From assembly GCA_017419065.1 (NCBI GenBank), contig JAFOMB010000145.1, forward strand, positions 1-7,314: a DNA stretch of 7,314 nucleotides. The letters run 5' to 3'. The notes under the pieces were generated by a model. It worked only from the letters and a program-made list of their open reading frames with translations, made no database searches and was not told where the DNA came from. The position numbers were made by a program, and so were the translations under genes. Positions 1 to 6,682 of this stretch are shown here, piece after piece; position 1 is the first letter of the stretch; every line of letters starts with the position of its first letter. Source of the stretch: Erysipelotrichaceae bacterium. GTDB taxonomy: Bacteria > Bacillota_I > Bacilli_A > Erysipelotrichales > Erysipelotrichaceae.

Positions 1-1050
1 CCACTTGTAGTCTTCAAAGTAGTGGATGTAGAAGCCGAACCAGGCATCGGAGTACTTCTCCAGTCCTTCGCCGTCAGCTCTTCTGCCTCTGGCATCTTCC
101 CTGGCTGCGTCATCGCCCTTCTGGAATTCATAGGCTCTCGCATCGATCTGCTGGTTGCGGTAGGCCGGGGAGAAAGGCAGGATGGCTCCCGCGACAGCGA
201 TCATCAGCACCAGGAAAGCCATGTATACCTTCTTGAATTTCTCGCTCTTCAAAAACATCAGGAAGACATAGATCCCCAGCATCGCCACCGGGACGATGAT
301 AGCGCCATACGTGGCGATCCTCGTCGACAGCATCTCCATGGCGATACTCTGCACGAAGATCAGCAGTCCGTATAAGACCTTCTTCTTTTTATTTTCCTCC
401 CTGCTGAAGAAGTAATACAGCAGCGGCAGGATCACGAAGAGGATGATGGAGATGGTATTGCCTTCCTCAAAGAAGAACTTGGAGGCGTAGAGTCTGGGAT
501 GATGGGCCTCCGCATCGAAAGGCAGGGAGAACCAGGAGAAGATATTGGCGATCGTATAGCCTTCATAGGTGGACATCCCGAAGGTGAAGATATTGCCTAA
601 AAAGATCGGGATCCCGATGAGGGCACTCAGACCGTAGACGATCTTCTTCAAAGAATCCTCAGTGATCTCCTGCCGGTAGAAGACCCAGATGTAGACTAAC
701 GGCAGTAATAAGGTGAAGCAGTAGACAGCTTCATCGGTGATGGAGAAGTAGTAGTTCCACGGCAGATACAGAGTATACTGCAGGGAATCCGCGACCCGGT
801 AATGAAAGAAGAAGTAAATAAGAAAGACAAGTCCATAGCCAAGCAGACACAGGATCACCTTCTTCTTATCCTTCTCAAAGAGGAAGAAGGTCCCTAAGAC
901 GATCAGCGGATAGAAGATGAGATTGACCACTGTCGTCAGTCTCGGATGGATCACAGGGTACGCTAAATAATCCAGTTCAATGATCGGATGTAAGACGATG
1001 AGGATGCAGGTGAGGATATAAAGGTTCCTCTTGTTGAAAAGCTTTGTCAT
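1..1050 (-). CDS. O-antigen ligase/polymerase-like (Wzy-type) membrane protein, 3' end beyond window
   Basis: The frame is open without a stop from ATG at 1050 to the window edge, giving 350 codons; the C-terminus is missing. The protein is strongly hydrophobic, with about nine likely membrane segments (near residues 10-30, 38-58, 65-83, 107-125, 137-160, 197-216, 224-240, 247-267 and 276-293). A hydrophilic, charged stretch begins near residue 294 with SPAYRNQ and probably starts a large extracytoplasmic loop. The pieces FFEEGNTIS (193-201) and STRIATYG (242-249) resemble conserved positions I associate with Bacillota O-antigen ligase/Wzy proteins, which polymerise or transfer undecaprenyl-linked glycans on the outer membrane face. 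The start overlaps the stop of the preceding glycosyltransferase as ATGA, and AAGG lies 10 nt upstream (1061-1064). Position at the end of a glycosyltransferase operon fits a polymerase. Whether it polymerises or ligates cannot be told from this sequence. Confidence 0.72.
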   Translation of the reverse strand, partial: MTKLFNKRNLYILTCILIVLHPIIELDYLAYPVIHPRLTTVVNLIFYPLIVLGTFFLFEKDKKKVILCLLGYGLVFLIYFFFHYRVADSLQYTLYLPWNYYFSITDEAVYCFTLLLPLVYIWVFYRQEITEDSLKKIVYGLSALIGIPIFLGNIFTFGMSTYEGYTIANIFSWFSLPFDAEAHHPRLYASKFFFEEGNTISIILFVILPLLYYFFSREENKKKKVLYGLLIFVQSIAMEMLSTRIATYGAIIVPVAMLGIYVFLMFLKSEKFKKVYMAFLVLMIAVAGAILPFSPAYRNQQIDARAYEFQKGDDAAREDARGRRADGEGLEKYSDAWFGFYIHYFEDYKW

Positions 1051-2003
1051 AGATGTTTGACCTTATAATACATTTTACAGAGTGTCTTATTCAAATAGAT
1101 GCCGTCTTTCCTGCCATAGGTCAAAGAGTAGCCCTGGATGTCTTTCTTAAAGTGCTTCTCCTTGAACGCAAAGGCCTTCTCAATGAGATCATGGACTTTC
1201 TCCTTATCCGGAGAGGACATGGCCTGTCTGAGTATCTCGATGATGTTAACGTAAGTGATGTAGTAGAGTTCGTTATAGTAGGTCTCAAAGAGGCCCTTTT
1301 CTTTAAAGTAGTCCACGACGAGTTCTCCGACGCGTACCACGTCGTCCCTGACCTTGCCCATGATCTGACCCGGTCTTCCTACCTGGTAGCGGTAAAGAGG
1401 CTCATTGAGATAGGAGACTCTCTTACAGAGACTCAGGATCCTCGGTGTCGTTGCCAGATCTTCATAGACGAGTCCCTTCGGGAACTCGATGCCGTTGTCC
1501 TTAAAAAGAGAAGTCTTGTAGAGCTTGTTCCAGGCGGCATTGGAAGTATAGGCGAGAATGAAAGGATCTTCTGTTAATGAAGTAACGCCTTCCTTCAGTT
1601 TCAGAGGGATGACCTCTGAAGTGTTATCGGAGAGATAATCCTGGACATAGGAGAAGACGACGAGATCGCTGTCATCTCTCTTCAGGACTTCGAGACTCTT
1701 TTTCACATAGTCCTTTTCGACATAGTCATCCGAGTCCACAAACATCACATAAGGCGTCTCTACAGTCCTCAGTCCCGCATTTCTGGCATCCGAGAGACCG
1801 CCGTTCTCCTTCATGATGGAACGCACTTTCTCCGGATACCTTCTCACATAGTCATCGATGATGTCCTGGCTGTGATCCGGGGATCCGTCATTGACGACGA
1901 TGATCTCGATATCCTCTTCGCTCTGCTTCACTAAGGAATCCAGACAGCGGGCAAGATAGTCTTCCACATTGTATACCGGTACGACGATACTGACCTGTTT
2001 CAT
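1047..2003 (-). CDS. Family 2 glycosyltransferase (GT-A fold)
   Basis: This 318-residue cytoplasmic enzyme is predicted to transfer a sugar from a nucleotide-sugar donor to a growing lipid-linked glycan. The GT2 landmarks appear in order: N-terminal strand VSIVVPVYNVEDYL (4-17), nucleotide-binding NDGSPD (38-43), ENGGLSDARNAG (66-77), and the metal-binding DSDD (90-93) after the strand VMFVD. AAWNKLY (156-162) and the YED of 180-182, carrying the likely catalytic-base region, follow. The C-terminal third (about 220-318) is mostly helical and lacks membrane segments. Length is typical of the EpsJ/WcaA-like group in capsule and exopolysaccharide loci. The start overlaps the upstream GT4 stop by 4 bp (ATGA), with GAGG at 2011-2014, 7 nt before ATG, so coupled translation is likely. 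Its own TGA overlaps the next ATG in the same way. Donor and acceptor sugars cannot be assigned. Confidence 0.93.
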   Translation of the reverse strand: MKQVSIVVPVYNVEDYLARCLDSLVKQSEEDIEIIVVNDGSPDHSQDIIDDYVRRYPEKVRSIMKENGGLSDARNAGLRTVETPYVMFVDSDDYVEKDYVKKSLEVLKRDDSDLVVFSYVQDYLSDNTSEVIPLKLKEGVTSLTEDPFILAYTSNAAWNKLYKTSLFKDNGIEFPKGLVYEDLATTPRILSLCKRVSYLNEPLYRYQVGRPGQIMGKVRDDVVRVGELVVDYFKEKGLFETYYNELYYITYVNIIEILRQAMSSPDKEKVHDLIEKAFAFKEKHFKKDIQGYSLTYGRKDGIYLNKTLCKMYYKVKHL

Positions 2004-3130
2004 AGCAGTTCCTCGATCTTTCTGAGATTGTCTTCATTCTCATCCTGATAGGAAGAGACCTTCGACTTCATGGCCTTCAGCTTCTCCGGATCCTTCAGGA
2101 CATCCTTAAGTCCCTGATAGATTCCCTCTTCGCTGTTTTCCACGATGAGGCCGTCATCCTCCTTCAGCAGCTCCCGGACACCGGCTACCTCTGTGGACAA
2201 TACCGGCGTACCGCAGATGAGCGCCTCTGAGACTACGGTCGGAAGGCCTTCATATAAACTGGACAGTACCAGCAGATCAGCCTGTCTCATGAACTTGAAA
2301 GGATTCTTCTGATTGCCTAAGAAGGTGACGTTATCGAGATGATAATCTTCCTTCATCTGCAGGAGCTTCTTCTTCTCTTCCCCGTCTCCGAGTATGTAGA
2401 GATCGAAGGCGAAGCCTTCTTCATTCAGTCTTCTCACTGCTTCCAGTAAACGGTCATAGGACTTTTGAGGATGGAGTCTTCCCACACTGACCAGGACCGG
2501 TCTTTCCGTCGGGAAGACGTACGGTTCCTTCATCAGGGTCCTGATCCTATTGGTATCTAAGAGGTTGTGGATGACGGTGACGTTGTCCAGTTCAAAGAGC
2601 TCTTCAAAGCTCTCCCTGGCCTGTTTTGAGACAGCGATATTCACATCGACCTTTTTGAAGGCCCTCTTCATGGTACCCATATAGTTGGCCGAATAGTTTC
2701 TGACCTTGTAGTCGGAGTGGACGAAGTTGAGCTTCCTCTTCGCGTCTCCCGCTAAAACAAAGAGTGTGGAGATGCCTTCCTTATAGGCGATCTCCGCATC
2801 GAAGTGACCGAGTTTCATCTTTCTTCTCTCTGCCTTGATACGGGAAGTCATGAGACCGCTCTTGATGAGGGAGAAGAAGAGGATCTTTTTCAGAAGGAAG
2901 GAGAGACCTTTCTTCCTGCATTCTGAAAAGGAGATGTCGCAGACATCGAAGAAATCGGTGGTCTTTAAGATACGGATGCCGTCCGGGATATTCTCCGGCA
3001 TGACTCTCTGGTCCAGGACCAGTAAGGAGATGTCGTATTTCTCTTTATCCAGGGCATTCAGCAGATGAAAGAGGACGGTCGTAACACCGCCGGTCGTCAG
3101 TTCATCGTTGACGAAGAGGATCTTCTTCAT
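2000..3130 (-). CDS. Family 4 glycosyltransferase (GT-B fold, retaining)
   Basis: This 376-residue protein is of normal length for GT4 enzymes of polysaccharide loci. The N-terminal Rossmann domain starts at once with KKILFVNDELTTGGVTTVL, in which the glycine-rich GGVTTVL (14-20) is the usual acceptor-side loop. The C-terminal donor-binding domain opens at PVLVSVGRLHPQKSYDRLLEA (211-231) and continues with LGDGEEKKKL (247-256) and VTFLGNQ (268-274). The EX7E motif lies in YEGLPTVVSEAL, with E294 and E302. There is no signal peptide or membrane helix, so it should act at the cytoplasmic membrane face on a lipid-linked acceptor. It starts one base after the stop of the preceding gene (TGATATG). 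The Shine-Dalgarno is weak: GAGAGA at 3138-3143, 7 nt from ATG, which fits reinitiation by terminating ribosomes. It overlaps the next gene by 4 bp. The sugar transferred is unknown. Confidence 0.94.
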   Translation of the reverse strand: MKKILFVNDELTTGGVTTVLFHLLNALDKEKYDISLLVLDQRVMPENIPDGIRILKTTDFFDVCDISFSECRKKGLSFLLKKILFFSLIKSGLMTSRIKAERRKMKLGHFDAEIAYKEGISTLFVLAGDAKRKLNFVHSDYKVRNYSANYMGTMKRAFKKVDVNIAVSKQARESFEELFELDNVTVIHNLLDTNRIRTLMKEPYVFPTERPVLVSVGRLHPQKSYDRLLEAVRRLNEEGFAFDLYILGDGEEKKKLLQMKEDYHLDNVTFLGNQKNPFKFMRQADLLVLSSLYEGLPTVVSEALICGTPVLSTEVAGVRELLKEDDGLIVENSEEGIYQGLKDVLKDPEKLKAMKSKVSSYQDENEDNLRKIEELL

Positions 3131-3131
3131 A

Positions 3132-4070
3132 TCAGGATCTCTCTTTCCTGTGATGGAGTATCTCTGTCAGCTGCAGTTCATAGACCTGTTTGTGCTTCTT
3201 GGCGATGACATCGAGGACGAGACCTGCCACAAAGCAGAGGATGGCGATGGTGATCGCAAAACATCCGACGATGAGAGACGGGAACTTCTCGACGACACCG
3301 GTCTTGAAGTAGAGATCGAAGGCCGGGATGATGATCACGAGACCTGTGATCAGAAAGACGATGGCGATCAATGAGAAGAAGAGCAGCGGCTTGTATTCCT
3401 TGAATAAAGAGGCGATCGTCTTCAGGACGATGAGACCGTCCATGTAGGTATTGAGTTTGGAGACAGAACCTTCCGGCCGATCGCGGTACTGGACAGGGAT
3501 CTCCTTGAGGGAGAAGTTCTTGTCGACAGCGTGGATGGTCATCTCGGTTTCGACTTCAAAGCCATTCGAGAGGACCGGGAAACCCTTCACAAAGAGATAG
3601 GAGAAGGCCCGGTAACCGGTCATGATGTCCTTGATGTCGTTGTGGAAGAGGGTGTTGATGAGAAAGCGTACCAGGCGGTTCCCGGTGTTGTGGAAAGGAC
3701 GCTTGTTTTCCCGGAAGTAGGTAGAGGAAAGCCGGTCGCCGATGACCATATCGGCCTTCCCTGCCAGGATGAGATCGCACATCTCTCGGGCGTTCTCCGC
3801 CGGATAGGTGTCGTCCCCGTCGATCATGAGATAGCAATCGGCATCGATGTCCCGGAACATGGAGCGGATGACATGGCCCTTGCCCTGCTTGTATTCATAG
3901 CGGACGATGGCGCCGGCTTCTTCAGCGATCTTGTCGGTACCGTCAGTGGAATTGTTGTCGTAGACGTAGATGTCTGCCTCCGGCAGCGCTTCATGAAAAT
4001 CCCTGACGACCTTTCCGACGGTCAGGGCTTCGTTATAACACGGGATGAGCACAGCGATCTTCTTTTCCAT
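3132..4070 (-). CDS. Membrane-anchored GT2, polyprenyl-phosphate sugar synthase type
   Basis: With start at 4070 the protein has 312 residues. A GT-A domain begins at IAVLIPCYNEALTVGKVV (5-22) and carries DNNSTDGT (38-45), the metal-binding DGDDTYP (84-90), IGDR (110-113) and MTGYRAFS (150-157). GFEVETEM (170-177) and the basic IPVQYRDRPEGSVSKL (191-206) are typical of dolichyl/polyprenyl-phosphate glycosyltransferases. Two membrane helices follow (about 229-249 and 265-288), then a short basic tail, as in GtrB/DPM1-type enzymes. The expected reaction is nucleotide sugar plus polyprenyl phosphate giving a polyprenyl-phosphate sugar on the cytoplasmic side. An in-frame ATG at 4097 would add nine residues rich in Arg and Glu. 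The 4070 start is preferred because GGAGG (4079-4083) sits 8 nt before it and the conserved strand begins straight after. The gene directly follows the GT-C-like protein, which could consume its product. Sugar identity is unknown. Confidence 0.92.
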   Translation of the reverse strand: MEKKIAVLIPCYNEALTVGKVVRDFHEALPEADIYVYDNNSTDGTDKIAEEAGAIVRYEYKQGKGHVIRSMFRDIDADCYLMIDGDDTYPAENAREMCDLILAGKADMVIGDRLSSTYFRENKRPFHNTGNRLVRFLINTLFHNDIKDIMTGYRAFSYLFVKGFPVLSNGFEVETEMTIHAVDKNFSLKEIPVQYRDRPEGSVSKLNTYMDGLIVLKTIASLFKEYKPLLFFSLIAIVFLITGLVIIIPAFDLYFKTGVVEKFPSLIVGCFAITIAILCFVAGLVLDVIAKKHKQVYELQLTEILHHRKERS

Positions 4071-4078
4071 GTGTTCTT

Positions 4079-4083
4079 CCTCC
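4079..4083 (-). promoter_or_regulatory. Ribosome binding site choosing the 4070 start
   Basis: On the minus strand the sequence reads TGAGGAGGAAGAACACATG. The upstream gene's TGA (4084-4086) runs directly into GGAGG (4079-4083), which lies 8 nt from the ATG at 4070. This spacing is near ideal and favours the 4070 start over the in-frame ATG at 4097. Because the site abuts the stop codon, ribosomes finishing the upstream gene could be recaptured here. Confidence 0.8.
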
Positions 4084-5850
4084 TCAGTTCTTCTCAAGCA
4101 AATAGTATCTGATGATGTGGTTGAAGTGATGGCTCCACATCGGCATAAAAACTGTCTGTCCGTCCTTTTCCTCGATGGCGATCACCACACCGGTATAAGG
4201 ATCGAGATCCGGACTGATCTGCTTCCAGATGTCATAAAACGGCGGATCATAGTTGACGATATAGAGGAGATCGCTCTCCTTTACTTCGCTAAGGAATCCG
4301 TTCAGGCCAAAGTCTTCCTCATTGGCGTGGGACTTCCTAAACCCGAACAGCATCCCGTCCACATCTTCTCTGGACGGATAGAAAGAGTCGGTGTTGTCGA
4401 CGACGAGGACTCTCGTATAGCTGCTGCCGTAGGCCGGTGTCACGATCGGCAGAGAGGAGTAGTTGATACTCACAAGAAGCAGCAGGGCTGCCAGGGCATA
4501 GGCCCATGGTTTCTTCAGTTCTCTCACCTTCTCTACGATGAGCGCAAAGAGGATCAGCACTTCAAAATATAAATACGATAGCATGTATCTGTCAAAGGAA
4601 GGAAGTCTTCCTCCCTCTTCAAACAGCGTCATATAGAGGACAGCCATGACCAGGGCATAGCCCATTGTTCCGCACAGAAGCGAGAAGGCTAAGAGGATGT
4701 CCTTCTTCCTGTTCATCACCAGGATACCCGCCAGCATGAGTGCAGAATAGCCCATGTAGGAGAGGGTGAACGGATAGGAGGAGAGATTCCTCGTAAAGAT
4801 GGCCGAGAGGAAGTCCTTGGCCAGGGTATGTTCGTAAGTGCCGTAGGTGCGCAGGTTCCGCCAGAGTTCTCCCAGAGAGATCTTTCCCACATCATAGACA
4901 CCGGAAGCACCGGCGAATCTCACTGCCACCATCCAGGTCAGATAGACAGCCAGCGGTACGGCAGCCATGATCCCCACCGGGATCATCTTCTTCCTGTCCT
5001 TTTCCTGAAGACCCTTCACGATGATCATGAAGCCGATGATCAGGTAGTAGCACAGTCCGATCTGCTTGCTTAAGAGGACGCAGGCCAGGCTGATCGAAAC
5101 AGCCGCTGTTGAGAAGCTGTTGATCCCTTCCCTGCGGAAGATGAGATAGGTATAGACAGCCATGGCCGGTAAGACCCAGTCCAGATAAATCGAGTTGTAT
5201 AGAAAGGCCCATTCCTGTGCCGTATACGTCGACGGCATCCAGAAGCCGATAAGGATGACTGCCGCTGTCAGAGCCGCGATCTTCTTCCAGTCCTCCTTCC
5301 GGTAGGAAGAGAAGAGAGGAAGCGGACAGCTGAAGTAGAAGGTCAGCTGGGCTGTGAAGAGCAGCGGTTCACTGTAATGAAAGCCGTTGAAGCCGATCCA
5401 GATCATCTTGATCAGCGTCATGAACGGCGGATAGTCGTTGTTTACTAAGAGGATATCCTTACTGAGATAGAAGCCGTTGTGCTCCAGTGAGGAGAGCACC
5501 ATCGGTCCCCAGTGCATGAATTCATCCGCGTTCTCAAAGCCCTTGCGGTGATAGATCACAAAGACACATAAGGCCATGAAGAAGAAGGCGCAGAGGCCCG
5601 GTGTAAATAAGAGTCCCAGGATCTTCTTGACGTTCTTTCTCTTCACCAGGAGATAGACCCAGAAAAGCAGTCCCATAGCCATGAGGACATAGAAACCCAG
5701 ACGCAGGGCAGAGAAGAAGGAAAAGACGTACAGGACCAGTGCCCCGCACATCAGGGAAAGCGTCAGCGTTTCTTCAAAACGTCTCCGGAACAGACAGACG
5801 AATATGCCGTTGAAAGAGATGATCCATATCAGCGATAAAAGCAGAACCAT
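4084..5850 (-). CDS. Large multi-pass membrane protein, probable GT-C-type glycosyltransferase
   Basis: This 588-residue protein has a long hydrophobic part with roughly a dozen candidate membrane segments up to about residue 470, then a soluble C-terminal part (about 471-588). Features resembling GT-C enzymes, which use lipid-phosphate sugars on the outer membrane face, include an acidic pair in an early loop (ENADEFMHWG, 106-115; D109, E110), NDYPP (138-142), and a late PSFDRYMLSYLY (417-428) in which the RY is like a donor-phosphate contact. The following gene is a polyprenyl-phosphate sugar synthase type, the usual partner that makes such donors. The start at 5850 is the only reasonable one: an in-frame TAA lies at 5860-5862, and the next ATG (5751) would delete the first membrane helix. 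No Shine-Dalgarno precedes 5850. The family assignment rests on topology, motifs and context; it could instead be a polymerase or an uncharacterised membrane protein. Confidence 0.62.
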   Translation of the reverse strand: MVLLLSLIWIISFNGIFVCLFRRRFEETLTLSLMCGALVLYVFSFFSALRLGFYVLMAMGLLFWVYLLVKRKNVKKILGLLFTPGLCAFFFMALCVFVIYHRKGFENADEFMHWGPMVLSSLEHNGFYLSKDILLVNNDYPPFMTLIKMIWIGFNGFHYSEPLLFTAQLTFYFSCPLPLFSSYRKEDWKKIAALTAAVILIGFWMPSTYTAQEWAFLYNSIYLDWVLPAMAVYTYLIFRREGINSFSTAAVSISLACVLLSKQIGLCYYLIIGFMIIVKGLQEKDRKKMIPVGIMAAVPLAVYLTWMVAVRFAGASGVYDVGKISLGELWRNLRTYGTYEHTLAKDFLSAIFTRNLSSYPFTLSYMGYSALMLAGILVMNRKKDILLAFSLLCGTMGYALVMAVLYMTLFEEGGRLPSFDRYMLSYLYFEVLILFALIVEKVRELKKPWAYALAALLLLVSINYSSLPIVTPAYGSSYTRVLVVDNTDSFYPSREDVDGMLFGFRKSHANEEDFGLNGFLSEVKESDLLYIVNYDPPFYDIWKQISPDLDPYTGVVIAIEEKDGQTVFMPMWSHHFNHIIRYYLLEKN

Positions 5851-5858
5851 ACAAAGAA

Positions 5859-5887
5859 ATTATATCGTATTTATAAAAAAGAGCCTA
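5859..5887 (-). promoter_or_regulatory. Probable sigma-70/SigA-type promoter for the second transcription unit
   Basis: A perfect TATAAT -10 hexamer lies on the minus strand at 5859-5864 in an AT-rich stretch. With a 17-nt spacer the -35 position is TAGGCT (5882-5887), which matches TTGACA at only three of six bases and falls inside the terminator stem. Transcription should begin about 7-9 nt after the hexamer, at the G just before the ATG of 5850 or at the ATG itself, leaving little or no leader. The -10 is convincing; the -35 is weak, so the promoter may rely on the AT-rich upstream DNA or be modest in strength. Confidence 0.5.
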
Positions 5888-5904
5888 CTTAGGATCGTAG
5901 GCTC
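5875..5904 (-). terminator. Rho-independent terminator overlapping the end of the 265-residue GT2 gene
   Basis: An 8-bp perfect stem (GAGCCTAC at 5897-5904 paired with GTAGGCTC at 5881-5888, minus-strand reading) encloses an 8-nt loop and is followed at once by six T residues (5875-5880). The TAG stop codon of the upstream gene (5885-5887) is part of the 3' arm, so the 5' arm and loop are coding sequence. No T-run follows in the plus direction, so it works only for the minus strand. Confidence 0.88.
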
Positions 5905-6682
5905 CGCTTGCGTTTTTAAGCAAGATCTTCATGAGTTCGCTGTTTCCCTTGAGGAAGGAGATCTTCGTCGGGGTCTTTCCGCTTTTCGGATAGGCCCGGG
6001 TGACCGGGATCTCGCAGACCTTCATGCCCAGCTGGGATGCCCTCACTGAGAGGTAGGCCAGCAGTTCGTAGGTCATGAAGATGTCCCGCAGGGGCTGTAC
6101 TCTTTCATCTGTCAGATATCTCGAAGAATAGGCCCGGAAGGCATTGGTGGTATCCGTGAAGTGGTGATGCGCTGTCAGAGAGATGACCGGGGCGTGGATG
6201 AGACGGACCGAGACGTGACGTATGAGCGGGGTATTGATGGCCTTGCCGCCCTTGACGAAACGCGATCCCTGGACGAAGTCATAGCCTTCCTTCAGCTTTT
6301 TGATGAAGTGCGGCACGTCTTCGATGGAGTCCTTGTCGTTCCCGTCGATCGTAACGATGCCCTTATAGCCTCTCTCCAGCGCCCAGGAGAAGCCCATGCG
6401 CAGCTGAGCGCCCTGCTTTCCCTGATCCCGTTTGACTAAAAGAGTATTCACGAAAAGGGACTTCAGTCTCTCCTCTTCGGTACAGCCGTCTGTCGAACCG
6501 CCGTCACAGATCACGATGTCCGCGTGTTCATAGACTTTCGCCTTCTTCGCTCTTTCCAGTTCCCGTATGATCCTGTTTCCCTCATTGATGATCGGGATCA
6601 GGACGGCGTAGTCTTTTGTCTTCTCTTCAAATTCCGAGCACTCGTAAGCCGGAACTCCCGTCTTTCTCTCTATAAACTTCAT
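5885..6682 (-). CDS. Soluble family 2 glycosyltransferase with DGND metal motif
   Basis: This 265-residue protein has the GT-A layout: YAVLIPIINEGNRI (25-38), ICDGGSTDG (58-66), TIDGNDKDSIEDVPHFI (111-127) in place of a classic DxD, and FVQGSRFVKGG (136-146). TDTTNAFRAYS (176-186), YELLAYLSVRASQLG (205-219) and EIPVTRAYPKSGKTPTKIS (224-242) follow. This block order resembles DPM1-like GT2 proteins in polysaccharide loci. It has no C-terminal membrane helices, unlike the paralogue at 3132-4070. The start at 6682 overlaps the acyltransferase stop as ATGA, with AAGGAG at 6695-6700, 12 nt upstream. The alternative ATG at 6694 abuts that AAGGAG with no spacer and is less likely. The last codons form the 5' side of a terminator, so this gene normally ends its transcript. 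Whether the acceptor is polyprenyl phosphate or a glycan is unknown. Confidence 0.9.
   Translation of the reverse strand: MKFIERKTGVPAYECSEFEEKTKDYAVLIPIINEGNRIIRELERAKKAKVYEHADIVICDGGSTDGCTEEERLKSLFVNTLLVKRDQGKQGAQLRMGFSWALERGYKGIVTIDGNDKDSIEDVPHFIKKLKEGYDFVQGSRFVKGGKAINTPLIRHVSVRLIHAPVISLTAHHHFTDTTNAFRAYSSRYLTDERVQPLRDIFMTYELLAYLSVRASQLGMKVCEIPVTRAYPKSGKTPTKISFLKGNSELMKILLKNASGAYDPK

Noticed and set aside
22..375. A 117-codon plus-strand open frame at the left edge
   Set aside because: The minus strand is open from 1050 to the edge, with membrane helices and Wzy-like motifs. The plus-strand translation is His/Asp/Gln-rich with no domain, as expected of a shadow.
3531..4112. A 193-codon open frame on the plus strand opposite the polyprenyl-phosphate-type GT2
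   Set aside because: It lies wholly antisense to a gene with clear GT2 motifs, its translation shows no recognisable domain, and such frames arise from the codon bias of the real gene.
5907..5924. A second small hairpin (CTTGC/GCAAG) next to the terminator, considered as a tandem terminator
   Set aside because: The stem is only 5 bp, it lies inside the coding sequence, and no T-run follows on the minus strand. Chance pairing is sufficient.
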